The notes beneath the pieces were generated by a model. That model did not search any database. It was not told where the DNA came from and saw only the letters and a program-made list of their open reading frames with translations. From the NCBI GenBank assembly GCA_035582835.1, contig JAYKAV010003091.1:174638-238637 (forward strand): a stretch of DNA of 64,000 nucleotides, in the 5' to 3' direction. Position numbers and translations under genes: made by a program. Shown piece after piece: positions 49,601 to 62,900 of this stretch; positions within the stretch are counted from its first letter, which is position 1; each line of letters begins with the position of its first letter. Source of the DNA: Phoebastria nigripes (taxonomy: Eukaryota > Chordata > Aves > Procellariiformes > Diomedeidae).

Positions 49601-51547
49601 GAGGGCGAGTAACAAACTTTTGTACGGTGAATTTACAACAACTGACCATCTTGTTCTTGAGTGAACTTTTTACTGTTTCATTTGTTTGTGTAGAATGTTT
49701 CTGAAGCTATATTAATATTTAATGTTTAATATGAGGCTGGGCTGCTCCACACTCAGTGTTGTATATTTTGGAATGGCATTGTTTAGTGAAAAGACAGCNT
49801 TAGTATTATTCCACTCTTCAGAGGGAATGGGACAAAAACCAGACTGTCTTTTTTCTTAAATGAAGTGAACTTTTTGTTATGAAGTCCTAGCAGGTGTCCA
49901 GCCCTTCAGTAAAATGGTGCTCAGAACCACCCAGCGTGTCCAGCTTTTCTTTCGGCCCCGCCAGACTGCTCCTCCCAGCCCCGTGTGAGCTCTGTGGAAC
50001 AGCATCTCCCATGTGCCCGGCCACTGTGTGGGGCACACGCAGCTGGAGACCACCACCACCACCTCTTCCTCNCCCGCAGTGAGGTTTGGGGTTATCCAAG
50101 CCCCATTAAAGAATGCCTGGCTTGAGATGGGAAACGCTCCAGACTAGTGCCACTGGTACGGAACTGGTGTAAACTGGCATAAATCAGCGTTCCAGGCTAG
50201 TTCCTAGAAACGCACTGGGTCGGCGCTGCGCTGGCAGGTGCTCTGCCAGCTCCTGCCTGCCTGCCCACCCTTTGACTTCTCTCTGGATCTGCCCGTTCTG
50301 CAGCCGGGACCCTGCAGCCGGCTAATTCAACAGAAATGCTGTTGTTTACCCGTGTGTGATCCAGATCTGGTTTGTGCTGCGGGGCCATCAGTGCACTGAC
50401 CCAGCACTAACGGTGGTGGGACCATAGCCCCAGGCAGACGCCAGCTCCAGTGCTGGAGCTTATTCCTCGGGAAGCGAAGTGGTTAAGCGGTTCTCCCGCT
50501 TGCTGAGGATGTTCAGGGAAGTGTTGGCCGCCCGCTGAGCACACTGAAGTNGGTCCAAGCAGGGCTGGCCAGGCATGAGAGGCTGCCCCAGGAGCTTGGA
50601 GGCTCTGCTGAGCCTCGGGGGGGCCCCTCTTCTGCGTGCCCCAAAGCAGTGAGNGCTGCAGGTTCCCACTGCAGCCCCTCCGAGCTGTTTGGTTTGCTGA
50701 CGACGGCGAAAGTGCTCTAATCACCGCTGAAAGGTGCTGGTGGAGCAGAGGCCATGGGTGCCTGAGGGAGTGGGGGATGCTCGGCAGCTTTGAAACGCTG
50801 GTGACGGGAGGGCTGCGGCAGCGCTGCTGGCAGATCTCTGGTCAGCGGAGCTGCCGCTGGCCGTGTCATCTCCCCGGGCAGACATGGGCCACCCCCCCGT
50901 GTTTGGCTGTGGGGCGGCTGAGGGGGTTGCAGCTCGGGGTGGGAAGTCAGAGCAGCCTTCAGGGGAGCCAGGAGGTGCCTGGACGTGGGCTGGGACACCT
51001 CACTTGTCCTTTAGATCCTGCTGAGGATCCCTCCCTCCTGCTTTTACCTTGCTTTTCAAGGCTGGAGATCCTGTTACAGTCACCTTTATCAGGCCACTTT
51101 GGATCTCCTCAGAGCAGATAAGGTTTGCTTGGCAAAACCCCTGCGATACAGACTCGCTGGCCAGTGCTAATGGCTCTTTGTCAGTTCATCTCCTGCCAGC
51201 TCTCCTAGCCGAGGAGGTGGTGGTGCCCAGCCACCACCCTGCGCTGCCNGAGCCTTGCCAGGCACAGCCCTGCCCTTCCTCTGGGTTTCCCAGCGCCTGC
51301 TGAGAGCACAGCCATGGGGAGCTGGCAGGGCTCTGCCCACAGCATCCCTTGCCCCACCGAGACGCGTGGGACTGGCCTGTGCTGTGTCGGGGTGTCCCTG
51401 GAGGGGCATGGGCTTTGGCACCCCCATGGCCAGCAGCCTGGAGAGCTGCTGCTGTGTCTGCCCGCGACCTTGCTCACCGGGGGGCGGCGAGAGTGCAGCC
51501 TTGNTGTGGAGAGCACGTGGCTCCTCTTCCTTCCTTCGGCCTCGGCT

Positions 51548-51553
51548 AATAAA
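51548..51553 (+). terminator. Isolated AATAAA with GT-rich downstream element
   Basis: GCTAATAAAAGG is followed about 45 bases on by GTGTGTGACTGTG, the arrangement of a working polyadenylation site. It lies 8.3 kb past the CCDC71 stop. It could end a very long CCDC71 3' UTR or an unseen plus-strand transcript. Confidence 0.35.
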
Positions 51554-52979
51554 AGGCACCATCCCTGCGTGACAGCGAGGTCTCTGTCGAGCCCGGCCCC
51601 GGTGTGTGACTGTGCTCCCCGCGGGGCTCCAGGGCTGCCGGCTCAGCGCCCGGCCCAGCTGGTCCAAAGGATCCCAGGCAGCACTGACCGGCACGGGGTG
51701 AGTGGGGCCCCGGCTCAGGGCATGGTGGTGCCCACGGTGCCAGCATGGGAGGGGAGAAGGATCCATCTGGCACNGGTGCTGGGGGGAGCGTGGCTGGCTG
51801 ACGTGCTGCCCTGGGGCTCCTGGTACTGCTGCTGGAGACATGNCCTGAATAGGCACAGGCGAGCCCGCGCGGTGCAGGGCGAGTCCCAGCCGGGCTNCCT
51901 GTCTTGGCGGCCCCACGTGCCGCACGACCGGGCACAGCAGCCCTGCGGGGATNCTGTGTGCCAGCTCCCAGCCAGTCTGGTCACGGGGCACCACTGTGCC
52001 ACGCGTGGGCCACCGCCGGCTTGTACCTGGCCTCTGCCTCACCTTGGCTAAAGCTCCGTGCGGGCAGGTCCCTCCCCTCGCCTGGCACGGCTGCCGGAGG
52101 AGGAGACAGGCACCGGCCGCCCTCCTCCAGGAACAGCAGCCGAGCCCAGCCTGAGCCCAGCAGGGCTGAGCTGGCCGACTCCGCAGCCCACCCAGGCCAC
52201 CACCACCTGCCCGGCACACCGGGCCCCACGGGCACAGGTAGGAGCTGGCATGCAGGCGGGGAGCCCCGGGCACGGCACAGCCCCAGGGCACGGCACAGCC
52301 CTTGGCATGCGGCACAGCCCTTGGCACAGGCCAGGCGCCGACAGCCGGCACGAGGCGGCACACAAGGAAGGGGCCGTAGGGTCCCTTGGGAGAGACAGGC
52401 TGGGTCCCCCCGCGCCCGCAGTGCACTTCCCGGGGCTGGTGCGTGCTGGACTTTGCCCAGGGAGCCGTGGTGGTGGGGAGGGCAGGGTCCCTCGGGAAGA
52501 ACGTGCCCAGCCAGCAGCATAATGGCTGTGCCCAGGCGAGCTTCTGGTGGGGCAGACGCCCAGCGCGGCTCCACCCTGTAGCTGAGAGGTGCTGGTGCCC
52601 CTGCCATGGGGCATCCCCAGCTGGGGCAAAAAGTGGTGCTGTGGCCCCCCGCGCAGCCGTGCCGGTGTTGGGTGCCCATCCCGCTGTGCCGCCCCGCGTG
52701 CCCCACTGCAAGCGGTGGTAGGCGCATTCCTGCCGCGCCGTGCCGGGAGCCCAGGGAACGCGGCGCCGNTGGCTCACCGGCCCACGAGGCGCCCTTTTGT
52801 TTGCTGGCGGGGCCCGCCGTGCTGCCCGGGAGCCGGGGCGTGCCCGGGCTGCCGACGCCTGGCTGGCCTGGCCTCCGCGGGCGGGCGGGTGGCGGGGGCC
52901 TCCAGGCAGAAGGAATCGGCAGTGACATTCCCGTAGCCTGGAGACCGCCGTCCCTTTCAGCGGGCAGCCCATTTGAATA

Positions 52980-53132
52980 AGAATCGTGCGCAGGGAAGGG
53001 GGGCCGCCGGCCGCCGCCATCCCATCGCTGCCCTCGCCCCGGCTCATTTCTGCGCGCCCAGCCCGGGGGGCAGCAGGTCCCACGCCGCCCTCGCCCCCGG
53101 GCTCGGTCCCGCCAGACGCTGCAGGACTCCAG
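52980..53132 (+). other. LAMB2: Possible non-coding first exon of LAMB2
   Basis: A GGACTCCAG|GTACCAG donor at 53133 lies in CpG-rich sequence. The first LAMB2 coding exon has its own acceptor (CCCCCCAG, AG at 53899-53900) with 19 untranslated bases before the ATG, so at least one upstream untranslated exon is required. The left border is arbitrary. Confidence 0.3.
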
Positions 53133-53919
53133 GTACCAGGGGCTTGCGGGGCTTGGGGACCCCTTCACCGGCACGCGGCCCCGCGCTGCCTCGCCCGCTG
53201 CCTTGGCACACCTTCGAGCAGGGCCGGTGGCGGGGCAGACTCGCGGCTCCCCCCGCCACCCCGAGCCCCCCTGTCCCGGGCTGGCTCCCACGCAGGGACA
53301 GGAAAGATGTGTTTGGGCAGCGCCGGGGCCAGGCTTTGATCCAGCGCTTGCAAGGCTGGGAGCAGGCGGTACCGGGAGAGAAGGAAGCACAAAAGGCAGC
53401 TCCAGCCTAAATTTAACAGCGGGACCCCGGCCAGCAGCAGGGATGACCTTGCCCAGCCGGCTCCAACACTCCTGGCTCCCCTCCCTGGCTGGCCCTGGCC
53501 CGGTGCTGGGACCCCCTGGGGACACCACTGACACTTGAAGGGNGGGATCCGCCCTTAGCAGGGCAGGATGGGGCACGGCACAGCTCGTGTGGGGTCTGGG
53601 GGTGCAGGGCACGGCCGTGCGCCCGGGTCTGTGTGCCGCAGCTGCCTGGGGCTGTGCGGGGCTGGGGCACAGCCGTGGGGGTGGGCACTGGGTGCCACCC
53701 CGGGCTACTTTGGGACGCAACTGCCCCACCCAACCCCGCTTCCCAGTGCTGTCCCCTGGGTGCACCGCCATGCCGGAGCTGGGTGGGAGCACCCCAGGGT
53801 GCACTGCTGTGCCGGAGCTGGGAGAGGCCAGGCCCCAGCTGCCCTGCGCCCTATGCTGTACCCTGTGCCCTGCCACAGTGCTGTCTCCATGTCCCCCCAG
53901 GCAGAGCCCACGGCTGCCC

Positions 53920-56900
53920 ATGGACCTCCTGGTGCTCGCTCTCCTCCTGGGTAAGTGCTGGCCTCGGTGGGGCACCGCACGCAGCTGGGCACCCTGTGCA
54001 TCCGCGGTGTCAGGGGCTGCAGTGGCCCCGGGACGCCAGCCCGGGCAGAGGGTGCCAGGCGGTGGAGGTGGTGGCGATGGCGATGCTCCCTGGCCGGCAG
54101 CAGCCAGGGCCTGACCACCACAAATCCCAGCGGGGAATCCGGGCTGTGCTGAGCCCCGGCGGGATTAGCGAGCGCCTGACCTGGTTCCTGGCTCCCCCCG
54201 GCACTGCTCTGCGCCCCGGGGGCTGCCCGGCCCCCCAGGAGCACAGGCAGCCATCCCCTGCCTGGCCTCTCTGGCCCCACGGCCGCTAGGCCCCCGCTCG
54301 CCCCCGCTGCCTGCCTGGCCCCGCTCCCTGCCCCCCAGTCACGAGGCCCCGGTGCTGCTGCCAGCACCTTTCTGGGTCACGGAGCTTCGTGCTGCATCAG
54401 TGGGTCGGGATACGGGGATGGGACAGGATGGGACGGCTGGGGGTGGGGAGGGTGCCGGGCAGGTGTCTGGGGTGCATGGGGGGGCAAGGGGCACCCAGAG
54501 GCCCTGGCACAGCCCTCAGCCCATGCCCTCGCTCCCTGCAGTGGGGGTGCNGGCAGCGGGGGGCTGGCAGGAGCCCGACCTGAGCCATGGCTGCACCCGC
54601 GGTAGCTGCTACCCAGCCACCGGGAACCTGCTGGTGGGGCGAGCCCCCCGCCTGAGTGCCACCTCCACCTGCGGGCTGGACGGGCCCCAGGACTACTGCA
54701 TCGTCAGCCACCTCCAGGTGAGCCCACCCGGCCCTGGCATGGCCCCGGCACAGCCCCGGCACAGCCAGGCACTGGCGCAGCCTCCAGCCACCTGTCCCTG
54801 ATGGTGCCGCTCCCCAGCACAGGACTCGGAGAAATGCTTCACCTGCGACTCACGGGACCCGTCCCTGCCTGAGAGCCACCGCATCGAGAATGTCATCTAC
54901 CTGAGTGGTCCCCACGGCCAGCGGACCTGGTGGCAGTCGGAGAACGGTCAGGCCGGGGCGGCAGTGGGGCTGCCCCTGTGTGCCTGTGCCTTGGGGCTGC
55001 ATGGCCATGGGACCCGGGCCTCGGCCATCACCTCTTTGTCCCCCCCTAGGTGTGGAGCACGTCAGCATCCGCCTGGACCTGGAGGGCGAGTTCCACTTCA
55101 CCCACCTCATCATGAAGTTCAAGGTGGGTCCTGGCACGTGAGTGCCTGGGGTGGGGTGGGATGGGACGGGACGGACCTNTGGGGGCTGTGGGGCTGGGCC
55201 CCCCGTCCCAGCTGAGTGTCCCACAGACCTTCCGCCCCGCGGCCATGCTGGTGGAGCGCTCGGCCGACTTCGGGCGCAGCTGGAATGTCTACCGCTACTT
55301 TGCCTACAACTGCTCCAAGCTCTTCCCCGGCGTCCCTGGCCAGCCCTCGGGACTGGTGGACGAGGTGCTGTGTGACCAGCGCTACTCCGAGATCGAGCCC
55401 TCCAGCCATGGGGAGGTGCGTGGGGCCAGGGTGGCACAGAGCGGGGCTGGGGGCCCGGGAGGTCCAGGGGTCTGGGGGGTCTGGGATCACCCATTCCTTC
55501 CTCCTCCCAGGTCATCTTCAAGGTGCTGGACCCCTCCATCCCCGTGGTGGATCCCTACAGCCCAGATATCCAGGGTGCGTGGCCAGGGGTGCCGGGGCCG
55601 TGGGGCCGGTGGGTGGCGGGGTGGGTGCTGATGGTGCCACACCCCCCCCAGACCTGCTGCGCGTCACCAACCTGCGGGTGAACCTCACCAAGCTGCACAC
55701 GCTGGGGGACAACCTGCTGGACTCACGGCGGGAGGTGCTGCACAAGTACTACTACGCCGTGGACGAGCTGGTGCTGCGCGGGAGCTGCTTCTGCCACGGC
55801 CACGCTGCCCACTGCGCCCCGGCACCCGGTGCCCCGCCATCCTCCGTCCCCGGCATGGTGAGGTGCACGCAACTGCCGGCACGGCATGGTGCCCTGTGGG
55901 ACCCGGCAGCCATGCTGAGCTGGGTGCTCCCCCCCCAGATCCACGGGCGCTGTGTCTGCGAGCACCACACGCAGGGGCTGAACTGCGAGCGCTGCCAGGA
56001 CTTCTACCACGACCTGCCCTGGCGCCCGGCCGAGGGCTCCAGCACCAACGCCTGCCGACGTCAGTGCTTCGTGCTGGCACTGGCACTGTGCTGTGCCTGG
56101 GCGCTTGGGGTGCCACACACCGGGTTGGGGGAATGAGGGTCCTGCCTGTGTTGTGCTTGGGGATTTTGGGGTCCTGCATGTTGTGTGCGGAGAGTTCAGC
56201 ATCCCAGGGGCCATGGCTTGGGGCTGGGGGTTGAGGGTCCCGCGTGCCATTCTTTGGGGTTGGGGGTGCTGCACGTGGGGCTGGGGTTTGGGGGGGTCGG
56301 GGTGCTGCAGGATGCAGTTTGGGGGGGTTGGGGTGCATCCTGCTGGGATGTGGGGCTGGGGGTTCTGCAGGCTGGGGCTTGAGGAGTTGGGATCGAGGAG
56401 CTGCATCCCCGGGTTTGGGGTGGGGGTGCTGCCAGGCGGGGGGTTGGGGTGCTGCATACCATGCCACGGTGCTGTCCCCACAGGGTGCGACTGCAACGAG
56501 CACTCGCAGCGGTGCCACTTCGACATGGCCGTCTTCCTGGCCACGGGGAACGCCAGCGGGGCCGTGTGNGACGGCTGCCAGCACAACACCATGGGTCGCC
56601 GCTGCCACCTCTGCAAGCCCTTCTACTACCGGCACCCCCGCTCCGACATCCGCGCCCCCACTGCCTGCGCCCGTGAGTGCCACAGGACCCCAGCCCCGTG
56701 GCTTGCCCCGGCCCCACAGCTCCTGGTGCCAGCAGGCGCAGCTCCCGCGGTCTCTCTCTCTCGGCAGCGTGCGACTGCGACCCGGCGGGCTCGCTGGACG
56801 GAGGCGCCTGCGACGGGCACACAGATGTGGCAATGGGCATGATTGCGGGGCAGTGCCGCTGCAAGGAGAACGTGGCCGGTCCCCGCTGTGACCGCTGCCG

Positions 56901-59900
56901 GGACGGCGCCTACGGCCTCAGCCATGGCGACCCGCAGGGCTGCCAGCGTGAGCTGGGACCCAGGGATGGGGAGGGGAGGATGTGGTGTGGAGGGATGGGG
57001 TTGGAGGGTGATGGAGGGGTGGGGATGGAGGGATGGAGATAGAGGGATATGGGATGGAGGGATGGTGATGGAGGGATGTGGGATGGAGGGATCGTGATGG
57101 AAGGATGGGGATGGAGGGATGTAGATGGAGGGATGTGAGATGGAGGGAGTGGGATGGAGGGATGGTGATGGAGGGATGTGGGATGGAGGGATGTGGATGG
57201 AGGAATGGGGACAGAGAGATGGGGATGGAGGGGTGAGGGATGGAAGGACATGGGATGGAGGGGGGGGGCCATGAAGCCTGTGGGCTGCGGTGCCACGTGG
57301 CAGCCCCTCACGTGTGGGGGTGCATGCGCCTGTGGGGGCAGCGTGCAGGTGTGACCCGCGGGGCACGGTGGCGGGCAGCTCCCCCTGCGACCCCATCAGC
57401 GGGGACTGCTACTGCAAACGCTTCGTGGCTGGGCGCTCCTGCAGCCAGTGCGTGGTGAGTGCCCCAGCCTGCCCCACCGCCTGCCCCTCGGCCTGCCCCA
57501 CACCATGCTCCGTGGCCCTGACTCTCCCCAGCCCCTCGGCACCCCCCGGGCTGGGCTGGCCCCACACCTGCCCCACGCCCCCCCTCCTCTCGCTGCAGCC
57601 CGAGTTCTGGGGCCTGAGCTACGATGTGGGGGGCTGCCGGCCCTGTGCCTGCGACTTCGGGGGAGCCTACAGCAACCGGTGGGGCCCAGCACCGCCCGGC
57701 AGGGCACAGGGACGGGGGACCGGGGGTGGGGACAGGGCTGGGGGTCAAGCACGGAGGGAGGGAGGGATGGGGACATCGGTGGAGGGATGGGGACAGGTCT
57801 GGAGAGACAGAGGGGGCCGGGATGGAGGGAGGGAGGGATGGAGGGGGGACCTCCATCCCCTGAGATGGAGGGATGGGTGTGGACAGAGCCAGGCAGAAGA
57901 ACAGACAAAAAGACAAGATGGTCACACCCAGGTGCTCCATGGAGGACGGGGCTTGTCCCTGCCGTCCCCACCTCATGGGGCGGCAGTGCGACCAGGTACA
58001 GCCCGGCTTCTTCTGCGCCCACCTCGACTACTACACCTACGAAGCCGAGCGGGCCACCGGCCATGGCCACGGCCACCCCCAGCTCCCGGTGAGTCTCCTG
58101 GGGGGTACCTGCACTCCCAGCCCAGGCTTGTGCATGGCTGTCACCGTGCTCCATGCATGGCTGTCACTGTGCCCTGTGCACGGCTGTCCCCGAGCACGGC
58201 TGTTCCCATGCATGGCGCCCGTCCCCTGACCCCGTCCCCACAGGGTGCCGTCCGGGGGGAGGTGCCCCAGGACTGCCTGGAGTACGACACCGGGGAGCCG
58301 GGGGGGCGGAAGGGGCGCCCGCGGCACCAGCGCAGCCCCCCCCGTGCCCCCCAGCCCCGCACCCCCTCGCGCCGCAGCCGCCAGCAGCCCCCCAAGGTGA
58401 GCCCCGGGGTGGGGTGGGATGGGGCATGGCNGGGAGCTGTGGGGTGGGGGTGTCTGGGGGGCAGAGCCGGAGGGTCCAGGGCCGAGCCATGCCGGTGCCT
58501 TGCCCAGCCGGACGTGGAGGAGGTGGTGCGGGACAGCACCGGGCGCATGGTGACGTGGACAGGCTCGGGGTTTGCCCGGGTGCGCGACGGGGCTGGCCTG
58601 ACCTTCCGCGTGGACGACGTGCCCTACCCCATGGACTACGAGCTGCTGCTGCGCTATGAGCCTGAGGTGAGCACGGCCACGGCCACAGCCATGGCCACAG
58701 CGTGTACGGCATGGCACGGCTCGGCCCTGATGCCGGCTCGCCTGTCACCACAGTCAGCCGAGGACTGGGAGGCCGTGGTCGGTGTCAGCTCCCGGGCGCT
58801 GCCCACCAGCCCTCGCTGTGGGAACCTGCTGCCCTCCGAGCAGATGTACCGCGAGAGCCTGCCCCACAGCCAGAGGTGGGATGGGATGGGATGGGATGGG
58901 ATGGGATGAGGGTGGGGATGTGATAGGATGAGGGTGGGATGAGGATGGGGATGGGATGGGCATGGGATGAGGATGAGGATGGGGATGGGATGGAATGAGG
59001 ATGGGATGAAAATGAGGAGGGGGATGGGGTGGGGATGGGGACAGGGATCAGGACAGAGCAGGGACAAGGACAGCCCTGCCACACTCCCAGAACTGAGGGA
59101 TGGGGATGGGATGGAAACAGGGACAGTCCTGCCACCCAGGTAAGGGATGGGGATGGGGACAGGGACAAGGAAGGTGGCCGGGTGCTGCTGCTGTCCCCTG
59201 GCTGTCCCTGTGGCCCTGGGGTGCCCATGCCCCAACGCCTGCCTCTGCACAGGTATGTGCTGCTGTCCCGGCCCTTCTGCTTCGAGCCCAGCACCCCCTA
59301 CGAGGTGACCATGCGGCTTCAACGGGCCGGCGTCACCCAGCGCCACCCTGGTGCCTTCATCCTCATCGACTCGGTGAGGGGGGGTCCCGCTGCACCCCAC
59401 GCCTGGGGCTCAGCCAGGGGTGGGGTGATGGGCATGGATGGGGGATGACGGGCTGGGGTGGGCATCTACCGGGGGGGGGGTGGGGGTGGGGGTGGGGATG
59501 GGAATGGGAATGGGAATGCAATGGAGATGGGGGTGGGGATGGAGATGGGGATGGAAAAGTGGATGGGGAAAGGGAATGGGGATGGAGATGGGGATGTTGA
59601 TGGAGATGGGGATGGGAAATGGGGTGGGGATGGAGATAGGAATGGGGATGGGGATGTGGATGTGGATGAGGATGGAAATATCAATGGGGCTGGGGATGTT
59701 GATGGAGTTGGGGCTAGTCTTGGAAATGTCAACGGGGATGGGGGTGGGGATAAGGATGCCTGTGGGGATGGCAATTTGGATGGGAATATGAGTGGAGCTG
59801 GGGCTGTTGATGGGGCTGGGGTGGTCGAGCCCCCAGCAGGGCTGGGGGGCAGATGGATCCGGCCCAGCAGCAGGGCCCAGGTCCCACGGTGGGGGGTGGC

Positions 59901-62900
59901 TGTGCCCCCCCAGCCCCATCTCCTCTCCCCCTCCCGCTGCTCGGCGCAGCTGGTGCTCCTGCCGCGAGTGTCAGAGCTGCCGGGCTTCCACGGGGCGGAG
60001 GCGGCGGCAGCGACGCGCCGGGAGGAGCTGGAGCGGTACCGGTGCCTGGAGGCATTTCGCATGGCCCCCCCGCCCCCCCTGGCCCAGGCCTGCGCCCGCC
60101 TGGTCTGCAGCGTCTCGGCCCTGCTGCACGGCGGGGCGCTGCGTGAGTGGGGGGCACCCTGCCGGCGGCAGGGGACGTGCCCGTGGCAGCGGGCGAGGGT
60201 GGAAGCCGTGCCCAGTGCGGTGGGTTGGGATGGGGCCGTGCCCACGGCAGGGTGGGGAGGGGTACCTGTGCCAGTGGCCAGGTAGGGGAGGGTAGGGGAG
60301 CGGTGGCAGGGTGTGGGCAGGGTGCGGGCAGGGCAGCCCTGGCCCCACGCTGGCCCTGCTGCCCGCAGCCTGCCAGTGCGACCCGCAGGGCTCCCGCAGC
60401 AGCGAGTGCCAGGCGCAGGGAGGGCAGTGCGAGTGCAAGCCCCACGTCCTCGGCCGGCGCTGCGACCGCTGCGCCCCGGGCAGCTACGGCTTCGGGCCCC
60501 TGGGCTGCAGCCGTGAGTAGCGGGATCTGTGCCTGCCGGGCATCCCTGTCCCTCCCGTCTGTCTGTCCGTCCAGCTGTCAGAGCCCCGTTTGCTGCCCAT
60601 CTGCCTGTTCGCTTGTCTGTCTGTCCATGCATGTGTCCATCTCAGCCCTGCTGTCCTGCAGCCTGTGGGTTGGGTCCCAGTTCCCTCTCTGTCCATCTGT
60701 CCATCCATCCATCCATCCGAGCCCTGTGCTCCTGCCTGGGGTGGACGCTGCCCTGCCTTGCACTCACTCATCTGTCCGTCCACCCATCCATTTGCCCTCC
60801 TGTGCCGTAGCCCGTGGGTTGGGCATCCCTGGGTGCTGGTCCCCTGTCTGTTTGTCTGTCTGTCCATCCCTCTGTTCCTGCACCCATGTCCCTGACCCGA
60901 GCTGTGCCGTCCCGCAGCCTGCGCCTGCTCCCTGGAGGGCTCGGTGTCACAGCTATGCGACGCGGTGAGCGGTCAGTGCCGGTGCCAGGCTGGTGCCGTG
61001 GGCCGGCAGTGTGACCAGTGCCAGCCCGGCCACTGGGGCTTCCCCGCCTGCCGGCCCTGCCAGTGCAACGGGCACACCGAGGAGTGCGACCCCCGGACAG
61101 GCAGCTGCCTGCGCTGCCGCGACCACACCGCCGGCCGGCACTGCGAGAGGTGAGCCTGATCGGAAGGGAAGGGATGGGACAGCGTGGCGTGGGATGGCGT
61201 GGGATGGGATGGGATGGGATGGGTTATGATGGGATGGATGAGATGGGATGGATGAGATGGGATGGGATGGGGTAGGATCGATATGATGGTATGGGATATG
61301 ATGGGATGGGATGGTGGGATGGGGTATGATGAGATGGGATGGACCCCCAGGGCACTCACCTCTCATTCTCACAGGTGCCAGGATGGTTACTACGGGGACC
61401 CGGTGCTGGGCTCGGGGCAGCAGTGCCGGCCCTGCCCCTGCCCCGGCTACCCCGGCACGCGGCACTACCATGGGAGTGCCTGCCACGCCGACGAGGAGAC
61501 CCACCACATTGTCTGCCTCTGTGCGCCCGGATACGCCGGTGAGGGGCAGGGTGGGCGCTGTGCAGCGGGCACCCCCCAGCACCAGGGCTGCGGGACCCCC
61601 AGCACCCACNGCCCCCCCCTCCCCGCAGGGCCTCGCTGCGACCGCTGCTCCCCCGGCTACTTCGGGGCGCCGGAGACAGAGGGGGGTGTGTGCCGGCCCT
61701 GCCAGTGCAACAACAACATCGACGCCAGCGATGCGGGGGCCTGCGACCCCCGCACGGGGCACTGCCTGCGCTGCCTGTACCACACCACCGGGCCCCGCTG
61801 CGCCCACTGCCAGCCCGGCTACTACGGCAATGCCCTGCAGCGCAGCTGCCGGCGTGAGCGGAGCGGGGGTCCGCGCTGGGGCGGGGGTCCAGCTGTGCCG
61901 GGACTGGGGCCATGCAAGGGTTTGGGGATGTGCAGGGAGTTTTGGGGTGATGCAAGGGGTCGGGGTGGGGGTGAGGATTGGGGCTGCATTGGGGTGTGGG
62001 GGGATTGGGGTTGTGTGTGTGTGGGGGGTGGGTTGGTCAGGTTTTGGGGGTGTCTGGGGGTTTGGGGCTGGGTGGGGTCAGGGCTAGGTGGGGTTTGGGG
62101 CTGTCGGGGGGGTTTAGGGCTCTGCCCGGGGTCGGGGCTGGGCAGGGGACATGGATCGGGGTCAGCGGGGGGGTGTTGGGATCAGGGGGGTTGGGGCTGT
62201 GCATGGGTTCGGGGCCAGGCAGGGGATTTGGGGTGCTGGGGCCAGGTGCCAGCAGGGCATTGCCTGAGCGGGGGGTATGGGCTGAGCCCCACGCGGTCAC
62301 CCACCCGCCCGCAGGCTGCAGCTGCGACCCGCAGGGAACCCTGGCCTCCCACTGCACCACTGGGACCTGCACCTGCGACCGAGGCACGGGTGCCTGTGCC
62401 TGCCGGCCCAACGTGGTGGGCAAGAGCTGTGACCGCTGCGCACCCCACTTCTGGAGCCTGGGGGGGCCAGGGGGCTGTGAGCCCTGCGGCTGCCACCCCA
62501 CGCGTGCCCTGCACCCTGCCTGCGACATGGTGAGACCCCTGGCACCTTGGCACCCCGGCACCCCGGCACGGCTCTGCTGCCCTCCCGGCACTGGGCGAGC
62601 CACCCGGCTGAGCACACTGCTCTCGCTGCAGGTGACGGGGCAGTGCCAGTGCCGGCCCGGCTTCGGGGGCCGCGTCTGCTCCCAGTGCCAGGAGCATCAC
62701 TGGGGAGACCCTGAGCGGGAATGCCGAGGTGGGGGCACATCCCAGGGACCAGGGTTGCAGGGACTCTGGGGATGTGGAGTATCTGAGGACATGGGGGCTC
62801 CAGGGAATGGGGGGTCTTGGGGAAACAGGGGGTCACGGAGGGACCCTGGGTGCATGGTGGGACTCTAGGGACATGGGAGGCCCTGGGGACATGATGGGAC

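Larger units (their letters stand above)
43191..53900. other. Long stretch between CCDC71 and LAMB2 without a supported gene
   Basis: It contains the CCDC71 3' UTR, a CR1 tail and GC-rich DNA. Open frames such as 45045-45731 (minus) and 45250-45735 (plus) overlap each other and show no domain. A markedly AT-richer segment at 49620-49915 has TATATTAATATTTAATGTTT and T-runs, like a terminal 3' UTR, and a good AATAAA lies at 51548. From about 51.2 to 53.9 kb the DNA becomes very GC-rich ahead of LAMB2. Confidence 0.5.

Noticed and set aside
51167..53083. 638-codon minus-strand open frame upstream of LAMB2
   Set aside because: It stays open only through several N bases in very GC-rich DNA, lacks any domain and is dominated by Pro/Gly/Arg. 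It is a composition artefact.
54811..54822. Alternative LAMB2 acceptor CCCCAG at 54816 instead of CACAG at 54822
   Set aside because: Only the AG at 54821-54822 keeps the frame as a clean continuation (HLQ followed by DSEKC) matching the laminin LN domain.
56975..57262. Regular short repeats considered as a CRISPR-like array
   Set aside because: The units are contiguous without spacers and lie in an intron of a vertebrate gene, so this is a minisatellite.
59466..60632. 388-codon antisense frame in LAMB2 and similar Pro/Ile/Ser repeat frames
   Set aside because: They are shadows of GGGGATG-type intronic arrays and of the LAMB2 exons on the opposite strand.
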